DNA of 64,000 nucleotides, taken from positions 1,560,332 to 1,624,331 of the forward strand of contig JACMZG010001914.1 of NCBI GenBank assembly GCA_018340805.1, written 5' to 3'. The position numbers and the translations under genes were made by a program. The notes beneath the pieces were generated by a model. It saw only the letters and a list, made by a program, of their open reading frames with translations, had not been told where the DNA came from and did not search any database. The stretch is from Microvelia longipes. Its lineage: Eukaryota > Arthropoda > Insecta > Hemiptera > Veliidae. How positions within the stretch are numbered: position 1 is the first letter of the stretch; each line of letters opens with the position of its first letter. Of this stretch, positions 1-11,144 are shown piece after piece.

Positions 1-835
1 ATTGACGAATAACTTAATTATGACGTCATCACCAATAAGTTAAATGTTCAAAAGTTGAAAGTTAAACTTAATAATAAAAGAGTTGGGGAAAGTTCCTCAT
101 TGAAGTTTTTAGGTGTTTATTGAAGCAATTATCCCTCTTGGAACTTGCATATTGATTATCTCGCTAAAAAAATAAATAAAGCTTACTTCATAATAAATAG
201 CATGAAACCTAATTTATCTGAAAGAACATAATTAACTTGTATTATAGCCTGATTCAGTCTAAGCTGTATGGCATTGTATTATGAGGAAAGTCGCCTTACG
301 CAAAAAAATTGGTAAAACTACAAAAAATAATTTTAAGATTAATTAAGGGTAGGAACACACAAGAAAGTTGTAAATCTGTTTTCAAAAAATTAAACATACT
401 GATTGTTTCCTTGATTGTATATTTTAACAATATTAAGTTAGCTAGATTAAATTTGCATAAATATTGAAAGCATGAGAATATACATGCATACATTACAAGG
501 AATATTGAAAGCATGAGAATATACATGCATACATTACAAGGAATATTGAAAGCATGAGAATATACATGCATACATTACAAGGAATATACATGCATACAAC
601 ACAAGGAACAATAATAAAATAGTAGTTAAAAAGCGTAAAAACTAATTTTTATTAAAAAAATCCTACTGAGTATAACAGTTCTGTTTTTTACAATTGTCTA
701 CCTGAAAACATAAAAGAAATAAAAAAGATGCACAATTTATTAAAAAGACCAGGGAATTTTTAATCTCCTCCACTATTTACAACGTTAAAGAGTTGCTAAA
801 AAGTAATTTTTCGTTTAGCCTCTAAATTTTGTAAT
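1..835 (+). pseudogene. Degenerate non-LTR retrotransposon (LINE) 3' fragment
   Basis: The plus strand, read across several frameshifts and stops, gives the C-terminal half of a jockey-like LINE reverse transcriptase ORF: a piece like SSLKFLGVY, then WNLHIDYLAKKINKAYF, then GRNTQESCKSVFKKLNIL near 345-400, and finally YNCLPENIKEIKK near 690-735. This order (FLG box, thumb region, then the YNxLPxxIK tail) is normal for such elements. The copy is dead, is cut by the window edge, and is interrupted by a 41-bp tandem repeat at 460-606. Confidence 0.6.
460..606. repeat. 41-bp tandem repeat, 3 copies plus a partial
   Basis: The unit starts aatattgaaagcatgagaat and recurs at 460, 501 and 542 with almost no divergence. 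A shortened copy ends near 606. It lies inside the decayed LINE fragment, so the amplification came after the insertion. Confidence 0.9.
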
Positions 836-998
836 TGAAAGCAGATATTTACATGAATAAATAGGTGATGAAGGCGCTGCTGCTCCACTATAAATAATGG
901 AGACCCACACTAATCTTAATCGCGATATCTATATGGTTTTATTCATTTTGTTAACCTAAATTATTTATTTTTATTTTATAATTTTTGTAAGTTATGTT

Positions 999-1621
999 CA
1001 GTGGCGGACTGAGCCAAAAAGGCCCGAGGAGGGTTTGGCCTAAAAGGGCCTAAAACTATATCTCAAGGAGCCCAATGGGGGGGGGGGTACTATAATGCTT
1101 CTCAGAGGGGTCTACTTTTAACTAGAGTAATATTAATGATTATAGCAAGTTTAATTTAATTTTTTTTAATTCATATAATAAAATTAAATCAAATGATATT
1201 ATTTTTTTAAATAAATTAAAATAAACTTAAGTTTATTGATTTAAATGAAATTTTTGACTTAACTATTTTATGTTTAATTCTTATTAGGGCTCTTTTGTAC
1301 AGCTCTATGATCCTGATCAAGTATGTTAATGACCCCTTCAGGCCTTAAGTCTTCCGTTTATGAATTTTAAATGCCCAAGTATAAAGAAAGGGGGCCTTGA
1401 AGGACCTAAATTTAGGTAAGGAATAGAGGATGTTTCCAAGTACTTTGACATTTGTCTCTTGGGAGCATTTTAGGCCCTACCTTAGAATATTGGACCCTTT
1501 TGACTCTTGTGTAATGAATATATAAAATATGCTAATATTTTAGCATATATTTTCGTTGTTTTTTCTTGAAGTTTATTTTTTGTTGAAGGCGTAAGGAGGG
1601 CTGCCGCTCAGTCCGCCCCTG
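999..1621. mobile_element. Non-autonomous hAT-like DNA transposon (623 bp)
   Basis: It begins CAGTGGCGGACTGAGC and ends GCTCAGTCCGCCCCTG, imperfect terminal inverted repeats of about 16 bp. The flanks are agttatgtt (990-998) and agtcatgtt (1622-1630), a 9-bp direct repeat with one mismatch that covers the 8-bp duplication expected of hAT elements. There is no transposase ORF, so it depended on another element. The interior is AT-rich with a G run near 1078-1087. The superfamily call rests on terminus style and duplication length. Confidence 0.7.
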
Positions 1622-1858
1622 AGTCATGTTATATTTTGATGCATGCTTGTACTACTATGTTTAAAAGCAAATATAAGTTTTTTCTAATTCTGATATATTT
1701 ATTACGTTGCCACAGAGAGAAGATTTCACAATTTAAAATAAGATTTTTTACTTTGTTGTGTTAATAAAATCGTAAATTTATCTCTAATCTCTTAAAAGCT
1801 ATCTAAACTTTACGACAAAGAAATGGTCTGACAAATAACGAATTCTACGGGAGAATCC

Positions 1859-2016
1859 TTGAGAAAAGCTATGGGACCTGCCAAAGCCCATCTAATCAAA
1901 ATAACTAAACTTGAGAAAAGCTATGGGACCTGCCAAAGCCCATCTAATCAAAATAACTAAACTTGTGAAAAGCTATGGGACCTGCCAAAGCCCATCTAAT
2001 CAAAATAACTAAACTT
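1859..2016. repeat. 52-bp tandem repeat, 3 copies
   Basis: Three nearly identical units containing gctatgggacctgccaaagc recur at 52-bp spacing (starts 1859, 1911, 1963). No coding meaning is apparent. Confidence 0.9.
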
Positions 2017-2029
2017 GCAAGATGACAAG

Positions 2030-3050
2030 AATCTAGATGAGATTATGTTCTTTAACTTCTAGATATTTCACTAGTGAATCCTAATGAGGCTGAAAACTCT
2101 AACTGAACTAGACTTTACTACTGGACGCAAATGACAACTTAGCACGACATATCGAGGCAATATATTACAGATACTCGAGCAGGTTACTCATCAATACCTG
2201 AGTTGAAAGTCAAATAATAACATCAAATGGATTACTTACGATTTATTGATTCAACGTGGAGACAAATAATTTGTATGGAAATGATTCAAATCCACGTAAA
2301 GCATCAGAAAAAGCAGCTTTGACTGAAAAATTTAGTAATAATAATATACAAGCCTAAACTTAGGTACGGTTTGACTCAATAACTTACAAGACAGACGTGC
2401 GGCGAGCACGAAAAACAACTCAGATCTGTGTCATAGGGTAACCATCTCAATACCTTGAGAGTCCGACATTTTACAAATCAATCTTATCTTCAAGTATTGA
2501 GATAAAATATGTTAATTTGTTTATTGTTTGCAGCCCAGTGAAAAATTAATAATAATTGTTTCAATAATGGATGCCTGAGGAAAATTACGCGTAATCAGGA
2601 CACTATGACTTCTATTCTTGTTTATTCGCTCTCGATAAAATATAATTCATTATAATTCCAAATTCAATATAATTATAAACAGTATTAATATAAAACAACA
2701 TATCAGCAAATCTTTAGGATCAACTATTAGGTGATATAATTGGATAAGTGGAGGATTGATGATTCCATGGCGAGTCAACGGCGTACCTGGTGTGTCGTAC
2801 TCAAAGGAACGTTCAGTTATAGTACATAGAGATGACAGCGACTATTGCATACTATTGGGAGATCTCATTCACCTGTAATTTGAGCTCGCGTTGTATCTGT
2901 GATTTTGAGTTTATTTTTAGGATCATTAGTTAATTAGCCACTTGACTCAGGTATTTACTTATCTTAATAGATAAGTTATCACTCATTACCTGTCTTAATA
3001 TTCAAACATTAAATGGTATATGGTACAACTTGCTATGTACTGGGTATCAT
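2030..3050. other. No recognisable gene
   Basis: This is AT-rich intergenic sequence with stops in all frames. I recognise no family here. Confidence 0.5.
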
Positions 3051-3054
3051 GATA

Positions 3055-3145
3055 AAAGGCATATAAAGCCAACGGTGGCATATAAGGCTATATAAAGTCA
3101 CCTGTGGCATATAAGGCTATATAAAGCCACCTGTGGTTTTATACA
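3055..3145. repeat. Short tandem repeat around gcatataaggctatataaag
   Basis: Two to three imperfect copies of a roughly 34-bp unit built from gcatataaggctatataaag and ccacctgtgg. Confidence 0.65.
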
Positions 3146-3379
3146 CCACAGGGTTTGATGACATTTGAATAATATTTTTGATTTAGAAACTATCTCCTCT
3201 GCAGCATTATTTGTTTGCTATTTCCTTGATCGATGCAACATCCCAAGAAGAAGCTATACATTGCAAAATCCCTATCATGCCTTTTAATAATACAAAATCC
3301 ATTAATTTCTATTTAAACCGCTGAAGATGAAAGCGGTCTTTGTTCAAGCCTTATAACATAAACCCCTATTATTTATTTA

Positions 3380-4200
3380 TTTATATACTTAAGGTTACTT
3401 TATTACAAAGTTTCTCAATTTTCAAAATTTTACAATGAAATTGTAAAAGAACAAAATAAAGCTTGATTATAAATTATTACACAGACTGCATAAATATAGG
3501 CAGCATAACTTTAATTACAAACTTGATAGAAAATAAAATATAACATAACATTACTCGACAAACAGTCAATATTTAGAGTAGGGACACTAAGTTATCAGCT
3601 TAAACTTATTAGTTTTTTATGCTTATTAATGTTTTAATGCTTTTTTGAAAGTTTTGGTGGGAATTCAACTATACAAGTGGGTAATTTATTTAAAAATTTA
3701 TTCCATTAAAATTTGGGAACTGATGTGATTTGTTGAGCCAACAAGTGGGAATATTGTTATTAGCAATATATCTAGAACCACAATATGGCTCTAGAGCCAT
3801 GATTGTGGTTCTTAATATAATTGAACTCCCCCTCATCATACTTTGCTTTAACGAACAACAACAATGAAAAAATGAAGGCTGAATGAAAAGTTAAAGTTTT
3901 ACTATCAATAAAATATTGTTTGCACTTAGAGTCATGTTTAGCATTATTTATAATACGGAAAGCTTTTATTCGCAAAAGAAATACTGTTGACTACGGGGGC
4001 TGCTCCCCATTCTTTAATACAATACAGCATACGTGAATGAAAATACGCATAGTAAGCAAGCTTCATAGTATCAATATCTAAAGTTAAACTAAGTTTACGT
4101 AGCAAGAATAAAATAGATGAAAGTTTACTGCTTAACTCATTAACTTGAGCTTTCCAGTTAAGTGTGCTATCAGACATTTAAATAAATATTGCAAATAATA
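3380..4200 (-). pseudogene. LINE reverse transcriptase C-terminal fragment
   Basis: The minus strand encodes STLNWKAQVNELSSKL, then LRKLSLTLDIDTMKLAYYAY, SRMLYCIKEWG, and in a shifted frame FRIINNAKHDSKCKQYF. These match the thumb and connection part of jockey-like LINE proteins. Frameshifts separate the pieces. The low-coordinate side (3,370-3,420) is rich in TTTATTTA, which looks like the reverse complement of an A-rich LINE tail. Confidence 0.65.
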
Positions 4201-4559
4201 ATAAATATTACATTTATGAGTGAGGGTTAAAATCTAGTTTTTGACTTATTCAAATAATAAGTTCGGTTAACGTGATAACGTCAGATCATAAACTATTTTA
4301 TAGATCAACTAAACCTAAGATCTATAGTTGTGCAAAGCTAATCTTAGATGCCTCACCATTGTTTTGTGTAAATTCTTTTTCATGCTCTTTTCCTTAAAAA
4401 AAAATAGAGACTTGGCAAATAGGTGTTTCTGCCTGGATTTCTTATAGTCCAAGTGCTTAAGTATTTTAGAAAAGAATCTAGCCAAGCTTTCCACTGGTTA
4501 ATCTTTGTGCTAATCTATAATTAAACCTTTCAGGTCGAGTTAATTGTATTGTCAGTATT

Positions 4560-4735
4560 TGGATCGACCTAACACCGCAGAAGTTAAAAGTTGGCATCCC
4601 AGAACTCTTAGTTTATATTCCATTATTAATGTTTGAATAAAATATCACCAACTGAGGTGACTCCAGCAGGGGTTATCCCTGATGAGCCGCGTGGCTCTAA
4701 AAGGACATTATTATTATTATTATTATTACCAAATA
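4560..4735 (+). repeat. Dispersed SINE-like repeat with (ATT)n tail
   Basis: The segment ttatccctgatgagcc followed by a GGCTCT stretch and an (ATT)n run also occurs in reverse at 39,043-39,140. Two copies sharing the same core and tail suggest a short retroposon. I see no tRNA-like promoter. Confidence 0.5.
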
Positions 4736-4739
4736 TCGT

Positions 4740-6131
4740 TCTAGTGAAATTATAATGGGTAATTATTTTAATTGTATGTAATTTACACTCGTGGTCTAAT
4801 TTTCACTCGTCAATATCAATTGACTTTTTTATTCAAGATAAATCTGGTTTTATTGCTTTTTTGTTTACCTGTCTATTACCTGTCACCAAATAATTTATAA
4901 CGTGGAATTCATTTCACAACAGAGTTGGCGAAAATCTTGAGAATCGTAAGATAACGAAGAGAATAATTGTGTTCCGACTAAATACTCAGACTACAAACCA
5001 ATGGCTTGTAGCAATATATTTTAAAATTGAAAAGGGTTAAAGTTAGATTAACATTTAGCATTAGCTCTTAAACATAGATTAACTATGAGTGCAAAGAGAA
5101 CAAAGAATATAAATAATTTCTTGTTATAATAAGTTGTTTTGATGAAAAATTAAAACAAGGCTGAAATTACTTTAATACAATGACATAATACTATGTTTCA
5201 CGATTTACAACAATAAATGTGTTAGTAAATATTATTAGTAATAGTTGGATTATGATTATCACAATGATTTTTCCTTCTTATGTCTGGATTGTTGAATACA
5301 CAGTTTGAGTTGTATTTGAGTGCAGTATTAACTGGGGCAATGCAGTCCCTACGATATTAACAAGTGCTTTTGGACGTAGAGTTTAGAGTGAGTTTTCGCT
5401 ACCATACTTGCCCAATGTAATACATATAAAGCTCTAATAAAAGGCCAGTTGAGGATTGTTCAGAGCTATCTGTCAGGTAGCGCAATACATAACCGGCTGA
5501 TGAAGAGATAAGCCAAGATACGCCTTAGATGAGACCTTGGCTGACAGGACAAACTAGGCCTCGAAAAGATGACAGGCTCTATACGGAGCCTGCAGTGGTG
5601 AACGTTTGTATTATTTCCTATATTTTAGGATTATACGAGAAAATTATATTCATTTAAGTAAGTAATTTTATCAAAATATTCCGTGATTAATGTTCACATT
5701 ACAGGAAAACTGAAAAATACGAGATAGAATAATTACATGTTAAGCGAAAGGGATGCATGTTGAGAAAAACAAAACAGTTGTATCAGGAGTGCTGCAACGG
5801 TAATAAAATGTATCTTACATGCAAATGTTAAAAACAAGCAGCAAATATTTCATAGGACAAGCCATTCAGTTATCTACATGAGCAATATCTAGCCAAAGAT
5901 ATTGTTTATAAAAATAATTCAATTATTATCTAGGATATGTGAGTAGATGTATATAGTAACGGAACCCAGATAACCCCGGCTCTCTATCTCTTCCACAGCT
6001 TATCTCCTAACAACCAAATAATTGTAGTTTAATTTTTGTTCAAGTGAACCCGAATATACGTATTAGTACTTTGTTTAGTAACTTCGTTGTTTTGTTCAGC
6101 GGTTGAAATAAAGCACCTGCTTAGTGTAAAA
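4740..6131. other. Intergenic region upstream of AMT
   Basis: No coding region or known repeat is recognised. The last 200 bases must contain the AMT promoter and 5' leader. I see no TATA box at a sensible place, and the start of transcription cannot be set from sequence alone. Confidence 0.4.
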
Positions 6132-6159
6132 ATGTTCAGCAAAGTTCGCGTGGTTTTTA
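6132..6159 (+). CDS. AMT: AMT exon 1 (start codon, presequence)
   Basis: It encodes MFSKVRVVF plus the first base of Arg10 and is followed by the consensus donor GTAAGT. Joining to 12593 creates AGG. The peptide is basic and hydrophobic, as expected for mitochondrial import. It lies 6.4 kb upstream of exon 2. Confidence 0.75.
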
Positions 6160-7640
6160 GTAAGTTACTTTGAACGTTTATAAATTTTTAATTAATTTAT
6201 TTTTATTTATTTATTTACATATACGGACACAAGTGTCCAATAACAAATATTAATGTTTTTATAATTGGAATTAATTAAAACGTCAGTGGTACATGATTGT
6301 TAATTATATTTAATCCGTCTATCTGGGCGCCAGTTTGACCTGATACAACTCCACCGATTCTGAATCACCTACTACATTTCAAATAATGTGACAGGTTTTC
6401 AAGCTATATGCCGTCGCCAACTCGCATCAATTCAACCTGAGCCAGCATCGAGAAATATGAGACGAGCATTTTGAAATGAAGTATTTTCTCTGTTAAGTTG
6501 ATTAGAGCTGTCGCCGTAACTAAAACTTTACGTAGACTTAACTTGTGCAAGTTGATATTGATTTTTGTCTAATAAAAGCGTCCTGTATTCACACTCAACT
6601 TGAATAATATGCTTCATCGTGCTTTAGTAAATAGAAATATATTATATCATTTGATACTACCGAGTTTTGTAAAACATGAATAGTTCACTCAATACAATTG
6701 TGCGAGAGTTACCTAGGAAATATAACAAGAAATATGCAATGTAGATGTAGATCTGGGATCTGTTCCACCATTCGACATACTTGATGGCTCGACATAATGT
6801 CTTGTCCCACTCTGTTTCGTTACGTCTAACTCATCAGGGTTCAGGCTGTGTCGGCGTCCTGAACAGACCTGACTAAACAGAGTGGAACATGACATTATGT
6901 CGAGCCATCAATGATAACGAATATCGAATGATGGAACAGTTCCCTGATGTAGCATTTTGCTTGTTACATTTCCTAGGTGACAGAGATGTATACTAATGGT
7001 GGCAATTCCTATCTCAATACATTGAGGGGCTTGAAACATATTTTCGAAACGTTTGTGTAACCTCATTGTAACCATATCCAAGATAGCGTTAAGGTTATAA
7101 TTAATAAATTGTTATGAGCTTCTCGCAACTGGTTCGTGTTTGGTTTGTATTATTAACGTTATAGAATGTAATTTATAGCGTTTATTTCATTGCATTATGG
7201 TCAAAGGCGTGAAAACTTGATACGTTTCTTGGTCCTTTACATGGCAACATATTTCCTAAATTTCAAACCACTAAAAACATTTTTCCGCATTTTATGAATT
7301 TTTAAACTTTTTCCTTTTATTATTTCCGGTAAATGACGCTATGAAACAAAAATTATATTCGTATGACAGAACTAGACCTAAAGATTAAGTTTAGTACGCT
7401 TTCTACTCATTAGCGTAAATACACTCGCAGGTCTTTAAAACACCTGAATGGATAGATAGTTCAGATGAAATCTGAGTTTTTCCAGTGCCAACACAATACT
7501 TATTATTACTTATACTTATTACTATATCCTTACGGTAAATCTGACATTGAACTCATATATATATATATATATAGTTGAAAGTTTAAATATATATATTATT
7601 ATTATTATTAATAAATAATAAATAATATATATATATAATA

Positions 7641-7681
<41 letters not shown>

Positions 7682-7686
7682 TATAT

Positions 7687-7718
<32 letters not shown>

Positions 7719-9845
7719 ACAGGGTGTACAAAATAAAACTCCCTTCCGAAAGGAGGTGGTACTACAACTAATTTCCCAACAAAAAACTTCATAATTAACT
7801 ATAGTCCGATTTTCAACCGTTTCCCACAAGGTCAAGTTTTATGATTTTAAAAAACGCGTTGACTTAACTTCATAAAATGACCGATTGTGGCTAAACTATA
7901 ACTGCTAGCTTCAAAATATTGGTTTTGTTGGAAAGCTGAGAAAATTTGCTATAAGACCACTCACTTGTATTTTCAAAAACAATTTAACATAACAGCCAAA
8001 AATTTGCATGAAATCAAAAATTAGTAAAATTTTGATTTTCCAAAATTTTTGAAGTTACTTTGATGAGAAACTAGCAAACTTGAGAACCTCTTGGTTTTCA
8101 GGAAAACTACCTTGTTTACTTCTCTTTAAGTCAATACCCATATCATTATATGTTGATACGGTGATTTTTTCAGAAAAAGCAAAAATAGGCTCAAAAAACA
8201 CGCTAAAAATGACTCTTACAGAAGTGATTTCTGTATAGTCCAAGAGCCAGACGCAAAAAACGTGACCGTCTAGCCCCAAAGGTTTAACCCACTAGATCGA
8301 ATTATTCTGGCTTCCTGATAGTGAATCAGGTGGTCTGCCGTTTCAGTTAAGGGAATTTTAGCCCCGGGGCCCTTTAAAATCCGAAAATGACCCCAAATTC
8401 TGTTTTCGCCCAATAACGGTGTTTCCTAATTGATTTTATCTTAAAAGTTAAAGGTTGTTTTTTTAAAGTTGATTAAAATTTGTGATAATCCATTTTTAAC
8501 CATCAAAATCGTCCAGTAAAACCAGAGATACAAATGTTAAAATTACCGAAAAAACATCTAAAAGCATACATTTTTGTCCAAAAACGCACAAATACCTTAA
8601 AATGTCATGTTTTTTTCCATATTAACATGTTTAAGAATTATGCAGACAAAATCATGCCATATTCTGTTAAACTGCAGGTAATTAGAGTGTTTCTAGAGAA
8701 GGAAGTCAGCACAGCTTTATATGTGATGACTTAATGACCGACATAAATATAATGCTGAAAAAAAGTGTTTTTTCTAAAATTCAAGTTTTACCTATCTTTC
8801 AGCATTAAGTCAGTCATTTAAGTCATCACATATACTATGACTTAATGACTTATGACAAGCTGTGCTGACTTCTTCTCTAGAACAACTCTAATTACCTGCA
8901 GTTTTAACAGAATAGCATGATTTTTAAGTCTGCCTAATTCTTAAACATGTTAATATGGAAAAACATGACATTTTAAGGTATTGTGCGTTTTGGACAAAAA
9001 TGTATGCTTTTAGATGTTTTTTCGGTAATCTTTTTCAACATTTGTATCTCTGTTTACTGACCGATTTTGATGTTAAAAATGGATTTATCACAAATTTATT
9101 AAACTTTAAAAAACAACCCTTACTTTTTAGATAAAATCAATAGGAACACCGTTATTGGCGAAAACAGAATTTGGGTCATTTTTCGGATTTTAAAGGGGCC
9201 CCGGGCTAAAATTCCTTAACTGAAACGGCAGACCACCTGATTCACTATCAGGAAGCCAGAATAATTCGATCTAGTGGGTTAAACCTTTGGGCTAGACGGT
9301 CACGTTTTTTGCGTCTGGCTCTTGGACTATACAGAAATCACTTCTGTAAGAGTCATTTTTAGCGTGTTTTTTGAGCCTATTTTTGCTTTTTCTGAAAAAA
9401 CACCGTATCAACATATAATGATATGGGTATTGACTTAAAGAGGAGTAAACAAGGTATTTTTCCTGAAACCAAGAGGTTCTCAAGTTTGCTAGTTTCTCAT
9501 CAAGTAACTTCAAAATTTTTGGAAAATCATAAAATTTTACTATTTTTGAATTTCATGCAAATTTTGGCTGTTATGTTAAATTGTTTTTGAAAAAATACAA
9601 GTGAGTGGTCTTATAGCAAATTTTCTCAGCTTTCCAACAAAACCAATATTTTGAAGCTAGCAGTTATAGTTTAGCCACAATTGGTCATTTATGAAGTTAA
9701 GTCAACGCCGTTTTTTAAAATCATAAAACTTGAACCTTGTGGAGAACGGTTGAAAATCGACATAGTTAATATGAAGTTTTTGTTGGAAATTAGTTGTAGT
9801 ACCAACCTCCTTTCGGAAGGAGTTTTATTTTGTACACCCTGTATA

Positions 9846-9895
<50 letters not shown>

Positions 9896-11077
9896 AAAAT
9901 ATCCTTTATTTTTTTATAATAAATTACAAGTTTCTTCTAAAAAATTACATAATAAATTCACAAGATATAGATAGAAAAGAAAAATAAATAACGGATTATT
10001 ATCCACTTTAAGGCATTAGCCTTGTGCTGTGGATAACAGCCTCTCTCTAACTCTCTTATTAATTTTCCATACATAAATGGAATAAAAAATATATTCTTTT
10101 ATTTACTTTAATTTATAATGTTATTTTGGATGATTTATCATTTTATAAAGTTAACTAATATGAACCTCGATCAATTATAGATAACAAAAAAAAAAAACTA
10201 GTTTTGATAATTTAGTGAAATTATACAAGATATATTAAAACTCGGAAAAATACTAAAGAAATTGGAATAAAATTTTTTTTAACAAATAATATACATATAT
10301 ACCCACACATATACATATACACATAACTATATAGACACATATACACACATACATACTTACATACATCCACATAGATATACATACATACACGTACATACTC
10401 ACATACATACATACCTATATAATCTACATATATTAATGCGATACAATATTAATACTACTGTACATGAGTGAGCACTCAAGCACAACAAAAACTGTGTTGT
10501 GTGCTCACCCACAGCCACCGTAATTATTTTTTTTTGTCTGTCAAGTATTATTTTTTTAAGTTTGTTTTTGTACGTACTTTTGGTATCAAGTAGACTTATA
10601 TGTTTAGGTAGGGAATTGTAAATGTTAGTAGATTTAATCAACCAGTGTTTCTGTCCAAGAGTCGGTATTTTTAAATGGATTAGTAGTGAAACCTTTTTCG
10701 AGCTCTCGTTTGACTGCTACCAACAGGTATTGGATTTTTGTTGTTTATAATTATATAAGCTGATTAAAGCGGACATATGCCACATACTTTGTAAATTCAT
10801 AATGTTTAGTTTATCAAACAGAGCTTTGGAAGGTTCGTCTCTAGCTTATACAGCATTATTCTTAATATATGCTTTCTGATGGTTACTATTGGTTCTTGAC
10901 CCGAGGCCGAAGCGGATCCCAGGCACTAAGGCCATATCTCAATAAAGAGTCACAGATAGCATAATAGAGGATGCGCCTCTGGCTTACACTCAAGAAACCC
11001 CTAGTTCGCAGCATTACGTACATGGATTGCCTAAGTTTTTTGTTATATATATATATAATATATTATATATATTATAT

Positions 11078-11144
<67 letters not shown>

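Noticed and set aside
8055..9513. Mirrored 73-74-codon frames in the palindrome arms
   Set aside because: The two copies are similar only because the arms are inverted copies; there are no motifs, and the frame differs between arms.
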